This document shows positions 1 to 7,069 of a DNA stretch of 64,000 bases, piece by piece (position 1 is the first letter of the stretch; every line of letters starts with the position of its first letter). Both the position numbers and the translations under genes were made by a program. The notes beneath the pieces were generated by a model that was not told the DNA's origin, made no database searches, and saw only the letters and a program-made list of their open reading frames with translations. This stretch comes from Mesorhizobium xinjiangense (GTDB lineage Bacteria; Pseudomonadota; Alphaproteobacteria; Rhizobiales; Rhizobiaceae), in NCBI RefSeq assembly GCF_009749525.1, contig NZ_WOAC01000015.1, forward strand, positions 62,001 through 126,000. Direction: 5' to 3'.

Positions 1-121
1 CGCAGCCGACATGGGTTCCGGTCAGGCCGAGATGCTCGCGCAGGAAATGGACGAGAAGCGTTCGGTCCTCGACCGTGGCCGACACGCTGCGGCCGTTCAC
101 AACCATGGAAATCTCAGACAT
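1..121 (-). CDS. CoxS/xanthine dehydrogenase-type [2Fe-2S] small subunit, N-terminal fragment
   Basis: The complement of the first 121 bases reads as an N-terminus of 40 residues, beginning [20 protein letters not shown] and ending ...GLTGTHVGC at the window edge. This matches the plant-type ferredoxin fold of the small iron-sulfur subunits of molybdenum hydroxylases (CO dehydrogenase/xanthine dehydrogenase family). There the motif THxGC carries the first cysteine ligand of the proximal [2Fe-2S] cluster. A strong ribosome-binding site (GGAGGAGG on the minus strand, 125-133) lies just before the ATG. The rest of the gene, and presumably CoxM/CoxL-like partners, lie left of the window. The substrate cannot be told from this fragment. 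Confidence 0.8.
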   Translation of the reverse strand, partial: MSEISMVVNGRSVSATVEDRTLLVHFLREHLGLTGTHVGC

Positions 122-411
122 TCATCCTCCTCCAGAATTCAAGCGTTATGCGGCCGGCCACAAGGCGAACGCATTCGCACTCGGTTCGACAGAAGATTAA
201 CGCAGCAGCAAGAAGAGTCCATCGGCAATAGCTTAAAAATCGGCGGCCGGGCCGAAAGGAATATGTGGCCGTGCCTGGGCGCCTGCATGGCACCGGGACG
301 CCCCGGCCTCGCCATCAGCAAAGACCGAAATTCGTGCCGATCAGCGCTTGAAATCTGCGCGCAATATGGATATCACGCGCTGACTGTCGAGGGCTCCGGC
401 CCTCGATGGCT

Positions 412-487
412 GCCGCTTTAGCTCAGTTGGTAGAGCACATCATTCGTAATGATGGGGTCGCGTGTTCGAGTCACGCAAGCGGCACCA
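412..487 (+). tRNA. tRNA-Thr (anticodon CGT)
   Basis: A full cloverleaf can be folded: acceptor GCCGCTT/AAGCGGC (412-418 with 477-483), D arm GCTC/GAGC, anticodon stem CATCA/TGATG with loop TTCGTAA (anticodon CGT at 445-447), T arm GCGTG/CACGC with TTCGAGT, and an encoded CCA end (485-487). The 3' half is duplicated at 13985-14033, so this gene was the integration site of the adjacent element and was regenerated intact by it. The T-rich run that probably served as its original 3' flank now lies after the right-hand repeat (14034-14040). Confidence 0.97.
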
Positions 488-488
488 A
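440..488 (+). repeat. attL (49-bp core direct repeat, left copy)
   Basis: This stretch is identical to 13985-14033. It begins in the 5' strand of the tRNA-Thr anticodon stem and runs through the anticodon, the T arm, the acceptor 3' strand, CCA and one further base. Integrases that target tRNA genes typically use this segment, so the tRNA is restored on integration. Confidence 0.95.
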
Positions 489-526
489 AAATCTCAATAA
501 AACCAACCATCTAATTCTATCTAGCT

Positions 527-572
527 TGGTGCCACGGACAATCGGATTTCTTGTGGTACCGGAATGGTACCG
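527..572. promoter_or_regulatory. Candidate left arm-type recombination sites (three TGGTRCC motifs)
   Basis: Just inside attL are TGGTGCCA (527), TGGTACCG (554) and TGGTACCG (565), with start-to-start spacings of 27 and 11. The other end of the element carries three matching motifs with spacings of 28 and 11. Repeated near-palindromes with the same spacing at both ends suggest arm-type binding sites for the integrase or an excisionase. That function is inferred. Confidence 0.5.
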
Positions 573-668
573 CGCCAACGCAAGGCTATGCTAGGTTCCG
601 CAAGGCAGTAGGTTGGATTCACGTTACAGACATCTGTAGAATAGAGCTTGGCCGGAGGGAGAGGGGTC

Positions 669-1253
669 ATGGTCGAGAGAAACGCCGTTCTGCGAATTCA
701 TGGTCATGGCGGTGAACCTGTCGATGACACAGTCGTGTTTCTGACGTCTTTGAACCAAGCCTATTCGGGAATTCTTTTGTACGAAATGGAGTTGGAGCGG
801 CTAGCAAGCCGAGCCCGCTACTGGCGGCGATATGAACCGTTCTTGCATAATCCGACTATTGACTTTGCGCCGATCTCATTTGCGTTGCCTGCAGGAGCGC
901 GCCTCTGCCTCAAGGGCGTCGTGCTGCAATCGCCCGGATTTTGGGATTTCCTCGGAAAGTTGAATCCGTTGGAGGTCATCAGAAATGCGATAAACGACGC
1001 CCACGAAAGGCGGAAGGATAGGGCGTACCGAGAATCTGCCGAAGAAAGACGGCTGACCTTGGAGAACAAATTATTGGAGAATCAAGCGATTAAGGAGCGC
1101 ATTGAAATACTCCAAAGTGTGGGCATTACTCCGGACGAACTGGCCCAGGTTCGGACATCTTTAATCCACGACAACGTCGATAGACTCCTGCAATTTCAGA
1201 ATAGCGGTATGATCGAGCATGCCGAATTGGATCCACCCAGGAAGAAGATTTGA
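669..1253 (+). CDS. Unknown protein with C-terminal coiled coil (194 aa)
   Basis: I do not recognise a named family. The ATG at 669 is preferred over a TTG at 648 because the purine-rich GGAGGGAGAGGGG lies directly before it. The N-terminal half is mixed alpha/beta. The middle carries the segment PGFWDFLGKLNPLEVIR followed by HERRKDRAYRE, and from about residue 115 to 165 the protein is charged and helical, probably a coiled coil. No signal peptide or membrane segment is seen. It lies at the left edge of the element, transcribed rightward away from attL and opposite to the phage-like genes, so it is more likely cargo than a structural gene. HicB follows 6 bases downstream. Confidence 0.6.
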   Translation: MVERNAVLRIHGHGGEPVDDTVVFLTSLNQAYSGILLYEMELERLASRARYWRRYEPFLHNPTIDFAPISFALPAGARLCLKGVVLQSPGFWDFLGKLNPLEVIRNAINDAHERRKDRAYRESAEERRLTLENKLLENQAIKERIEILQSVGITPDELAQVRTSLIHDNVDRLLQFQNSGMIEHAELDPPRKKI

Positions 1254-1259
1254 CCGGCA

Positions 1260-1535
1260 ATGCCGCTAGCCGCAGCACTGATCCACGAAGAAAACGGCGC
1301 CTCTGGTATCTCGTTTCCGGACTTCCCCGGTGCCGTCAGCGGCGGCGACTCCCCGGAAGATGCTATTCGCCGTGGCAGCGCCGCGTTGACCTTCCACGTC
1401 GCCGGGATGCTGGAAGACGGCGAAAAGCTGCCCTTCCTGCGCAGTCTCGCCGAACTCAACGGAGATGCAACCTTTCGCGAAGATTCCGAAGGCGCCGTTT
1501 TGGTCATGGTGCCGTTTGAGCTACCAACCCAATAG
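1260..1535 (+). CDS. HicB-family antitoxin-like protein, no HicA partner
   Basis: The 91 residues match the HicB fold: an N-terminal strand (ALIHEENGASGISFPDFPGAV), then SGGDSPEDAIRRGSAALTFH and a loop with LEDGEKLP. HicB proteins are the antitoxin part of HicAB type II systems and usually have a short partially degraded RNase H-like domain with a DNA-binding tail. The expected HicA toxin, a 60-80-residue double-stranded-RNA-binding-like protein normally directly upstream, is absent. The upstream neighbour is the unrelated 194-aa gene, 6 bases away. It could be an orphan regulator, or the upstream gene could be an unrelated toxin partner. The tail lacks an obvious HTH or ribbon-helix-helix DNA-binding domain. 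Confidence 0.75.
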   Translation: MPLAAALIHEENGASGISFPDFPGAVSGGDSPEDAIRRGSAALTFHVAGMLEDGEKLPFLRSLAELNGDATFREDSEGAVLVMVPFELPTQ

Positions 1536-1555
1536 CACCTATCCTGCCGGCGCGG

Positions 1556-1915
1556 CTATCTTGACCGTTCGCCTCGCGTCTTGGTTCGTATGGAACCCTC
1601 AATGAAATCTTCGATATCGCCAACTTTGTAGAGAACCCGTCCGCCTAGTTTGACGTAGGCCGGCCCCGCGCCTTCGGAACGCCAGCGCGCCAGTGTTGGG
1701 ATACTGATGTTCATAGCATCGGCCGCATCTGCAGGGGTCAATAGACCGGCCCTATTGCCTCGCCGAGGCACGCCAGCGGGTACGGCACTCACAGCCCCGC
1801 AAGCCCCGTCCTGCATTGCGTTGGCCCTGTTCTGGGCGTCCTGAATGGCTTCTGACGCCAAGGCGACGGCTCGTTTCGCCGCCGCGATGGCTTCCCGTAG
1901 CGCCTCGGCGTTCAC
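1556..1915 (-). CDS. Excisionase/AlpA-like helix-turn-helix protein (119 aa)
   Basis: The C-terminal 60 residues contain LLTPADAADAMNISIPTLARW..GPAYVKLGGRVLYKVGDIEDFI, the winged HTH of the MerR/excisionase (AlpA, HTH_17) class. Such proteins act as recombination directionality factors or regulators of integrase genes. The N-terminus is Ala-rich and helical. The frame stays open to an ATG at 1984, but I choose the GTG at 1915. It overlaps the stop of the upstream gene as GTGA, and GGAG sits 8 bases before it, which is the pattern of translational coupling. Its place as the last gene of the leftward block near attL fits a role in excision. An operon repressor role is equally possible. Confidence 0.72.
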   Translation of the reverse strand: MNAEALREAIAAAKRAVALASEAIQDAQNRANAMQDGACGAVSAVPAGVPRRGNRAGLLTPADAADAMNISIPTLARWRSEGAGPAYVKLGGRVLYKVGDIEDFIEGSIRTKTRGERSR

Positions 1916-2310
1916 CGTGGCGTCTCCGCCATGCGTCCCGCCAGCGACGCCACGAAATGAGCCCATCGTTCTCGATTCATCCAATTGGCATGAAGGCCGG
2001 CTTCAAGGAGATAGTCAGCCTTGGCACGGGCTTCCCTGAGCGACGTCACCGGCGCGCGGATCAGCGATTCCAGGGCAATGCCGTCCTGTTCAAGCAACAT
2101 GTCCCAATAGGGCAGGCAATTCGGATCGTACGCGTCATCCGTTGGATCCGCCTGACAGCAAATCCGGTCGATTTCGCGAATGACGTGGCGATGATGCCGG
2201 ATCAGTTCGGAAACAGTGCAGTGGAAGGGTCTCGGGTCGGCAGGGGCGACGGGGATATCAATGGTGGTCGACGCGAATTCGTTGTGCGTGGTAGTATGAG
2301 CGTTAGCCAT
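1912..2310 (-). CDS. Unknown phage-type protein (132 aa)
   Basis: This gene has no recognised family. It starts at an ATG at 2310 with a good Shine-Dalgarno sequence (AAAGGACC) and ends in a GTGA overlap with the downstream HTH gene, so the two are probably translated together. The protein is helical, with a His/Arg-rich segment (IRHHRHVIREIDRICC), Trp-containing segments and no membrane or signal sequence. It may be a small partner or regulator of the excisionase-like protein. The function cannot be assigned. Confidence 0.6.
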   Translation of the reverse strand: MANAHTTTHNEFASTTIDIPVAPADPRPFHCTVSELIRHHRHVIREIDRICCQADPTDDAYDPNCLPYWDMLLEQDGIALESLIRAPVTSLREARAKADYLLEAGLHANWMNRERWAHFVASLAGRMAETPR

Positions 2311-2339
2311 TTCGAAGGTCCTTTCTTCGGTTTGGTCAG

Positions 2340-2372
2340 GCCGGGTGTTGAGGTTGCCGCCTCAACCCCGGC
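2340..2372. other. Strong hairpin in the gap upstream of the 132-aa gene
   Basis: Arms 2340-2353 and 2360-2372 pair as 13 base pairs with a single bulged T at 2346 and a 6-base loop. It lies in the 229-base gap between two leftward genes (2540 and 2310). No T-run follows on the minus strand, so it is not a normal intrinsic terminator. An attenuator, processing site or mRNA-stability element is possible. Confidence 0.5.
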
Positions 2373-2539
2373 TCGCTCACCATTGATCAAAACGCCCGCA
2401 CGATCAACAGCATTCGAAGAAAATTCGAAAGATATCAATATGTTGGTTGCAATTTGCAAACGCGGCCCGTGTTCGGCCGATGCGATGTTTTCGAAATGAC
2501 AACGCGGCACCCGTGCATGTCCGTCGCGCAACGGGAATT

Positions 2540-2881
2540 CTAGCGCACGTCCAGCCAATCCAGCGAGCAGATGAGAATCGGTTCCCCGGTATGGGGATGA
2601 ACGAGGCCGGGAATTTCAGGGCGCACGCTTAGCCAGAGTACGCGCTTCAAGATCTTCGCGTCGGTCAACGCACGTTGGAGTTCTGGCACCGACATCGGGA
2701 TTGCGGCGTGGCGCACCCTGTCGTCTTCGTCATCGCCGGCGGTGTAGTCAATCAGGGATATGACGCGATCTCCGAATGCGCGGCCGTTGACGGATAAGGG
2801 CCGGCTCAATATGCGCGGTGCAATAATGACGGAATCGACGTCGCCACCGTCCGAGAAGATGAGAGTTGGAGTGCTGGACAT
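2540..2881 (-). CDS. Unknown protein downstream of the tape measure gene (113 aa)
   Basis: This gene starts 6 bases after the tape measure stop and is clearly cotranscribed with it. The protein is mostly beta with a short helix, and includes SVNGRAFGDRVISLIDYTAGDDEDD and a C-terminal PILICSLDWLDVR. It has no signal peptide or membrane segment. In contractile and siphophage tails, the genes after the tape measure usually encode tail-hub or distal-tail components, so a small tail accessory role is a reasonable guess, but no family signature supports it. It ends 229 bases before the next gene. Confidence 0.6.
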   Translation of the reverse strand: MSSTPTLIFSDGGDVDSVIIAPRILSRPLSVNGRAFGDRVISLIDYTAGDDEDDRVRHAAIPMSVPELQRALTDAKILKRVLWLSVRPEIPGLVHPHTGEPILICSLDWLDVR

Positions 2882-2887
2882 GGGCGA

Positions 2888-4891
2888 TCAATCGTTCAAC
2901 CGGCTCAATATCTGTTGCCGCTGCCGATCCACTTCATTCGCCAGCGTTCTTTTGACCACCGACGCAATCTCATTGGCATCGGACTCGCGCCCATTGATCG
3001 TGAAGTTCACGTTGAATGGGGCATTCACGGTTTGCGGTTGGTGAACCGTTATCGGTTCCGGAAATTCAGCAGATGCGGCGGTGACGTTGGCGGCCTCGAC
3101 CTTGTCGGTCTGGACTTTCTGCGGTGTGGCATCCGGGGCCGTGAACGCAGGCAGTGCCATGGGCGCTATCGGCGGCGCTGTCAGCACCGGGCGCGGCGCA
3201 ACATCGGCGGTCGGGGCCGCCGGGCCTTCCACGTTCGAAACGGCCGAAACATCAAAACCGATCCGCTTCTGCAGCGATTCCGGCAACCAGCCCACGAGCC
3301 CATTGATGGACTCTTTGAACCATCCCACCACGGCTTTCATTTTGGACTTGAGGCCATCCCACAAAGCGCCAATGATGGCAGCGCCCCAACCGTAGAACCG
3401 GGAAAACAGACCTTCCATGAACGCGGCGAACTGGCCGCCGATCTCGGCAAGCCATTCGTAGATCGCGGCGAGGCCGGAACCGATGCCCTCCGCGAATGAT
3501 GCGATGACACCGGCACCCGCGTCCAACAATGAGAACCCGGTGAAATACTTGACCACGGCATCCAAGCCGCGTGCGACATGGACAAGCGGGTTGAACTCAA
3601 GCCATAGCGCCGCCATGCCTTGGAGAAAGCCCTTGTCGAAGGCATCGGTTATCCGCGTCCAGAGATTTGCCCAATAGGCAACGAATTCATCCCATTTCTG
3701 TACAAGCACATAGGCGGCAGCACCGACGAGCGCGAGGCCGCCGAGTATCCAGCCGACCGGCGTGGATAGGATGACGACGCCGAGTTTGATGAAGGACGCC
3801 GAAAGCAGCGCCACGGCTGCGACGAGCGGCCCCGTGATCCACGCCGCCACGGCAACGAATGCCGCCTGCCCCGGCCCGCCAAGGAAGTCGATGACCGGCC
3901 GTATCCGATCAATGAAACCGGAAAATCCATCCGCTAACCGACTGATCTCCATTCGGATCGAGGAAGTCGGGTCCAATAGGGCGCGAAGGACATTCGACAA
4001 TCGCTTCGCCCATCCGGCGATAGTGGACCGGACCAACTTTGCATTGGCGTCAAACCATTCCGTGGCACGAACGACCATTTCGTCCATGACCGGCATAAGG
4101 TGGACGCCGATCATGTTGGCGATGCCTTCAAGCCGCTTTTGCAGGCGGGCGATGTTGTCGCCGAATACTTCGGAGAATTCCGACGCGTTCTGGCTCAGCA
4201 CATGCCCGGTGCGGCGCGCCTCTTCTCTCTGCCGGCGAATGCCATCGGCGCCCTGTTCGAACATGCGCGTCATGTCCTGCCCGGCGCGGCCGAACAGCAC
4301 CATGGAGATACGAGTACGCTCCATCGGGCTTTCGATGCTGGCGATGGCCTCAACCGTCTCGTTAAACAGTTGATCCATACTCTTCATATTGCCGCCGGCA
4401 TCACGAAGAGAGACGCCGAGCGCATCAAATTCGCGCGAATAGGTCTTGGTGCCGCGTGCCGCATCCGCCGCGTTGGCGCCGAACCGCTTCATTCCCTTTT
4501 CCAATGCCTCCGAAGAGACGCCGGACATTTCCGCCGCGTACCGGTATTCCTGCAGCGCCTCGGCGCCGATACCAAGTTGTCGGGCGGTCTTCGCGATTTC
4601 ATCGCCAAGGGCGGCGGTATGCTGTGCCAATTTGAATGCGCCGAACACGGCCCCGGCGCCGCCAATGCCGAGCGCACCAGTCAACATGCTAAGGCGACGC
4701 GTTGCATGGCCAAGTCCGTCGCCGAGAGCGCTTAGATTGCGGCCAAGGTTGCCGGCGGCACGGCCTATCCGGTCTAGGCCGAATGAACGGGAAAGCGATG
4801 CAATCCGCGCCTGTAACCGGCGTATCGGTCCGGTGATCCGGTCGACAAGGCTCAGTTCAACTGTTGCGGCAGCGGCAGTACGGGCAGTCAT
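2888..4891 (-). CDS. Phage tail tape measure protein (667 aa)
   Basis: Tape measure proteins set tail length and help DNA exit. The N-terminus (VELSLVDRITGPIRRLQARI, residues 11-30) has the family's typical opening, followed by long Ala-rich helices. Residues 175-215 carry the TP901-type core motif, ending LFGRAGQDMTRMF. Residues 340-395 form a long hydrophobic stretch (WITGPLVAAVALLSA..., VGWILGGLALVGAAAYVL), the usual membrane-active region. The C-terminal 100 residues are Pro/Ala-rich with a final helix. SD-like AAAGAGAAG precedes the ATG at 4891, inside the end of the preceding 94-aa gene. By the rule of thumb of 0.15 nm per residue, this length would specify a tail near 100 nm. It is the only recognisable virion gene on the element. 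Confidence 0.87.
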   Translation of the reverse strand: MTARTAAAATVELSLVDRITGPIRRLQARIASLSRSFGLDRIGRAAGNLGRNLSALGDGLGHATRRLSMLTGALGIGGAGAVFGAFKLAQHTAALGDEIAKTARQLGIGAEALQEYRYAAEMSGVSSEALEKGMKRFGANAADAARGTKTYSREFDALGVSLRDAGGNMKSMDQLFNETVEAIASIESPMERTRISMVLFGRAGQDMTRMFEQGADGIRRQREEARRTGHVLSQNASEFSEVFGDNIARLQKRLEGIANMIGVHLMPVMDEMVVRATEWFDANAKLVRSTIAGWAKRLSNVLRALLDPTSSIRMEISRLADGFSGFIDRIRPVIDFLGGPGQAAFVAVAAWITGPLVAAVALLSASFIKLGVVILSTPVGWILGGLALVGAAAYVLVQKWDEFVAYWANLWTRITDAFDKGFLQGMAALWLEFNPLVHVARGLDAVVKYFTGFSLLDAGAGVIASFAEGIGSGLAAIYEWLAEIGGQFAAFMEGLFSRFYGWGAAIIGALWDGLKSKMKAVVGWFKESINGLVGWLPESLQKRIGFDVSAVSNVEGPAAPTADVAPRPVLTAPPIAPMALPAFTAPDATPQKVQTDKVEAANVTAASAEFPEPITVHQPQTVNAPFNVNFTINGRESDANEIASVVKRTLANEVDRQRQQILSRLND

Positions 4892-5141
4892 GGCGCTTCT
4901 CTTTCCTTTCGGGAACGGCCGACTCTGATTTTTTGGGACGGAATGCCGTATCCATCAGCTGAGCCCATGGTCGGAAGCCGGCATGATGCAGAGCCTCCAT
5001 TGCTTCACCGACTTTGACGCGGCTGGCAGTGTCCAGCGGCAGGCAGTCGCCATACTCTTTCAGGAATTCGTCGCCGTGGACGCCGAACCGAACTGCGAAC
5101 TGTCGCGGCGTCGGGCTAACGGGACTGGAAGGCGGGAGCAT
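4857..5141 (-). CDS. Small unknown protein overlapping the tape measure start (94 aa)
   Basis: The 94-codon frame overlaps the first 35 bases of the tape measure gene in another register. That arrangement resembles the small genes, often tail assembly chaperones, that precede tape measure genes in many phages. The protein contains RQFAVRFGVHGDEFLKEYG and SRVKVGEAMEALHHAGF and ends in a basic, Cys-containing tail (HDCPYCRCRNS). No sequence match to chaperones is recognisable, and I saw no slippery frameshift site that would fuse it to another frame. It is probably real because of its position; its function is unknown. Confidence 0.5.
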   Translation of the reverse strand: MLPPSSPVSPTPRQFAVRFGVHGDEFLKEYGDCLPLDTASRVKVGEAMEALHHAGFRPWAQLMDTAFRPKKSESAVPERKEKRHDCPYCRCRNS

Positions 5142-5319
5142 TGTAATCCGTTGATTCTATTCAGATTTGGCGGGATTTGATATGCATGGTGAGTAGTGGT
5201 GATACCCACCGCGAAGCCCTGTCGCTAGCGAAATCATGCGCTGCCGCGTTCCCCTCACGACCTCACCCCGGTAGAAGGACCCGTCGGAATTGTTTGCCGA
5301 GTGCTAGACAGCGATGTTG

Positions 5320-5362
5320 AAAAGAGGCGACCGGGCATGATGTTTCGCGGAGCCCGGTCGCC
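5320..5362 (-). terminator. Rho-independent terminator after the repeat-containing gene
   Basis: On the minus strand an 11-bp perfect stem (GGCGACCGGGC, 5352-5362, with its complement at 5326-5336) closes a 15-base loop and is followed by TCTTTT (5325-5320). It lies 38 bases beyond the stop of the leftward gene at 5400. The tape measure block downstream would then need its own promoter in the 5142-5319 gap. Confidence 0.75.
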
Positions 5363-5399
5363 AAGCCGCCGGTGGTTTCAGACGGCGGATTCGAATTCA

Positions 5400-5831
5400 C
5401 TATGCCCGTTTCAGGGCACGTTTCCATGCAGCGGCTCGGTCGATGCCGTCGCTGTGCGCATCTGCTGGAGTGGTCGTGCCAGAAGAAGCGTTTGACGGTT
5501 GCGAGCCACGGGCATCGGCAGAGGCCCGTTTCAGGGCACGTTTCCATGCAGCGGCTCGGTCGATGCCGTCGCTGTGCGCATCTGCTGGAGTGGTCGTGCC
5601 AGAAGAAGCGTTTGACGGTTGCGAGCCACGGGCATCGGCAGAGGCCCGTTTCAGGGCACGTTTCCAAGCAGCGGCTCGGTCGATGCCGTCGCTGTGCGCA
5701 TCTGTCTTCGATGTGGCTGACGGCGCTCCGGCCTGCGCTTCCAACGCACGTAATGCTCGATGGCGTGCAATCTGGGGCGGCGTGCCTTTGGCAACTTCTT
5801 CGGCAACCAGCCTACGGAATTCTTCTGACAT
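5400..5831 (-). CDS. Small unknown protein with 40-residue tandem repeats (143 aa)
   Basis: I start the gene at the ATG at 5831 (MSEEFRRLVAEEVAKG...), because GGAGAAAG lies 4 bases upstream; the frame itself stays open to 5885. Residues 1-42 are helical. From about residue 43 to the stop the protein is two and a half copies of a 40-residue repeat with DAHSDGIDRAAAWKRALKRA as its first half and a Ser/Thr/Pro/Gly-rich linker as its second half. The two full DNA copies are identical, so the expansion is recent, and a 120-bp unit keeps the frame. The basic amphipathic helix in each unit could bind nucleic acid or a partner. No family is recognised. Confidence 0.6.
   Translation of the reverse strand: MSEEFRRLVAEEVAKGTPPQIARHRALRALEAQAGAPSATSKTDAHSDGIDRAAAWKRALKRASADARGSQPSNASSGTTTPADAHSDGIDRAAAWKRALKRASADARGSQPSNASSGTTTPADAHSDGIDRAAAWKRALKRA
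5404..5704. repeat. 120-bp tandem repeat, 2.5 copies
   Basis: Units are at 5404-5523, 5524-5643 (identical to the first) and a partial copy at 5644-5704 with one mismatch. The unit length is a multiple of three, so copy-number change adds or removes 40 residues from the overlapping minus-strand gene without a frameshift. There are no unique spacers, so it is not a CRISPR array. Confidence 0.95.
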
Positions 5832-5845
5832 CGTGCTTTCTCCTA

Positions 5846-6088
5846 TTACTTCCGCCGCAACGCCCGCCGCCACATATCGGCACATGCTGAACGCTGGCGC
5901 TCGGTTTCACGATCTTCAAACATGCCGATCAACGCGGTCGGCACACGGTTCTTGTCCATGTATGGCCGATGGGCATTGGCTTGGAGCGGCGGATACTTCC
6001 GGCGCTCTGCCTGCGCAGGCTGCGGCTTGGTGCTCTGCTGAGCCTTTCGGGCCAAAATGGCAGCTGCCGCCAGAAAATTGAGGTTCAT
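5846..6088 (-). CDS. Small unknown basic protein (80 aa)
   Basis: The ATG at 6088 overlaps the stop of the upstream gene by one base (TGATG), and GGAGG precedes it by 7 bases, so translational coupling is likely. A TTG one codon earlier is less likely. The protein has a short hydrophobic N-terminal helix (LNFLAAAAILAR) and a basic C-terminus (MWRRALRRK). The N-terminus is too short and weak to call a signal peptide. It belongs to the same leftward chain as its neighbours. No family is recognised. Confidence 0.55.
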   Translation of the reverse strand: MNLNFLAAAAILARKAQQSTKPQPAQAERRKYPPLQANAHRPYMDKNRVPTALIGMFEDRETERQRSACADMWRRALRRK

Positions 6089-6642
6089 CAAAGTTCCTCC
6101 GCCAACATGAATTCCATGGGCGCATCAGCGCGTCTGTTCACACTGAACCCCGCTTCTTCCGCGCCTCGGATCATGATTTCTTCATTTCGTTCGGCATCGC
6201 GAATCGCGGCGTCGACGCGGGCCAGTGCATCGCGCCGTTCCTCGGCGGCAAAGGCACGATCTTTGGATTGAATTTGAGACTGAGCGATTTCGGTAAGGGC
6301 TTCGCTGAATTCTTCGCGGAAGCCCAAGAGGCACATCGCACCAAGCGGGGAATGCTTGAATGCCTCTGCGATGCCGGGGTCGGTGCTGAGGCCGGCGCCG
6401 GATGGAGTCACAAGGCACGCGGGACGAAAGTAGCGCTTCGCATCGCGCTCGGCCTCATCGAGCAAGGCACCGATACGGGTCTCGGATTCGGCGGGATCAA
6501 TTGGGGCTCCTTCAATCGACTGGCGCTCTTCGAGCAATGCAAGCCGCTTGGCACGCTCACCCTCGATTGCGTCCATGATCTCCCGCGCGGCGCGGCGCTG
6601 CTTGTCGAAGATGCCCGAGAGCCGGTCACTGATCTTCGCCAT
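6088..6642 (-). CDS. Unknown helical protein (184 aa)
   Basis: The start ATG at 6642 overlaps the previous stop as TGATG, and the 3' end makes the same overlap with the next gene, so this is the middle member of a tightly coupled trio. The first 55 residues (ISDRLSGIFDKQRRAAREIMDAIEGERAKRLALLEERQ) and the segment before the C-terminus are long charged helices, probably coiled coils. The middle contains a short hydrophobic stretch around LGAMCLLGF. No catalytic motif or membrane segment is seen. In phage genomes, coiled-coil proteins of this size include scaffolds and assembly factors, but there is no sequence evidence for either. Confidence 0.6.
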   Translation of the reverse strand: MAKISDRLSGIFDKQRRAAREIMDAIEGERAKRLALLEERQSIEGAPIDPAESETRIGALLDEAERDAKRYFRPACLVTPSGAGLSTDPGIAEAFKHSPLGAMCLLGFREEFSEALTEIAQSQIQSKDRAFAAEERRDALARVDAAIRDAERNEEIMIRGAEEAGFSVNRRADAPMEFMLAEEL

Positions 6643-7010
6643 CAGAATACCCTTTCAAGGTCAGCGGGAAGCCGGATACCGTGTTCGCGGCAATACTCGA
6701 TGGCGCGTCGCTTATGACCACCAACGAGTCCAACGACGCCGGAATGATGGGCCAAGTCTGCCTTTGCCGCTTCAACGGCTTCACGAGCCTCGGCATATTC
6801 CTTCGGCCAATCCTTACGGGGGACGCGATCCCAATCCTCGCCAAAGTAGACGCCACCATCATCGCTGGATCTGCCGAGCTTCGCTTCCACCGCATGGAGG
6901 TTCGCTGTTGCGTTTCGAAGAGCTTCACGCGCTTCACGGGCCGTAGCAAAGGCGGAGTCGCTCTGAGCGCAGAGCCGGCGAAGGCGTTCGATGGAGAGCT
7001 TGAAGGTCAT
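6642..7010 (-). CDS. Unknown helical protein (122 aa)
   Basis: The start is the ATG at 7010 (MTFKLSIERLRRLCAQ), preceded by GGAAAGGAAA; the frame is open 45 bases further upstream. Residues 1-45 and 75-95 are charged helices. A Trp/Asp-rich segment (VYFGEDWDRVPRKDWPKEYAEA) lies between them. The C-terminus contains YCREHGIRLPADLERVF. The gene is coupled through TGATG to the downstream 184-aa gene. No family is recognised. Confidence 0.58.
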   Translation of the reverse strand: MTFKLSIERLRRLCAQSDSAFATAREAREALRNATANLHAVEAKLGRSSDDGGVYFGEDWDRVPRKDWPKEYAEAREAVEAAKADLAHHSGVVGLVGGHKRRAIEYCREHGIRLPADLERVF

Positions 7011-7069
7011 ATGCTGTTTCCTTTCGGAAAGACTATGGCCCGGTGCCCTTGGCAAAATCTCAGGTGGTT

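Noticed and set aside
2202-2558. 118-codon minus-strand frame across the gap near 2311-2539
   Set aside because: It overlaps the better supported 132-aa gene in another frame, has Pro/Ser/Arg-rich composition and no ribosome-binding site.
5142-5319. Extra small gene between the tape measure block and the repeat gene
   Set aside because: No frame with a start, ribosome-binding site and coding-like composition was found. A promoter for the tape measure block is more likely here.
5404-5704. CRISPR-like array
   Set aside because: Adjacent units are contiguous 120-bp tandem copies without unique spacers, and no cas genes are nearby.
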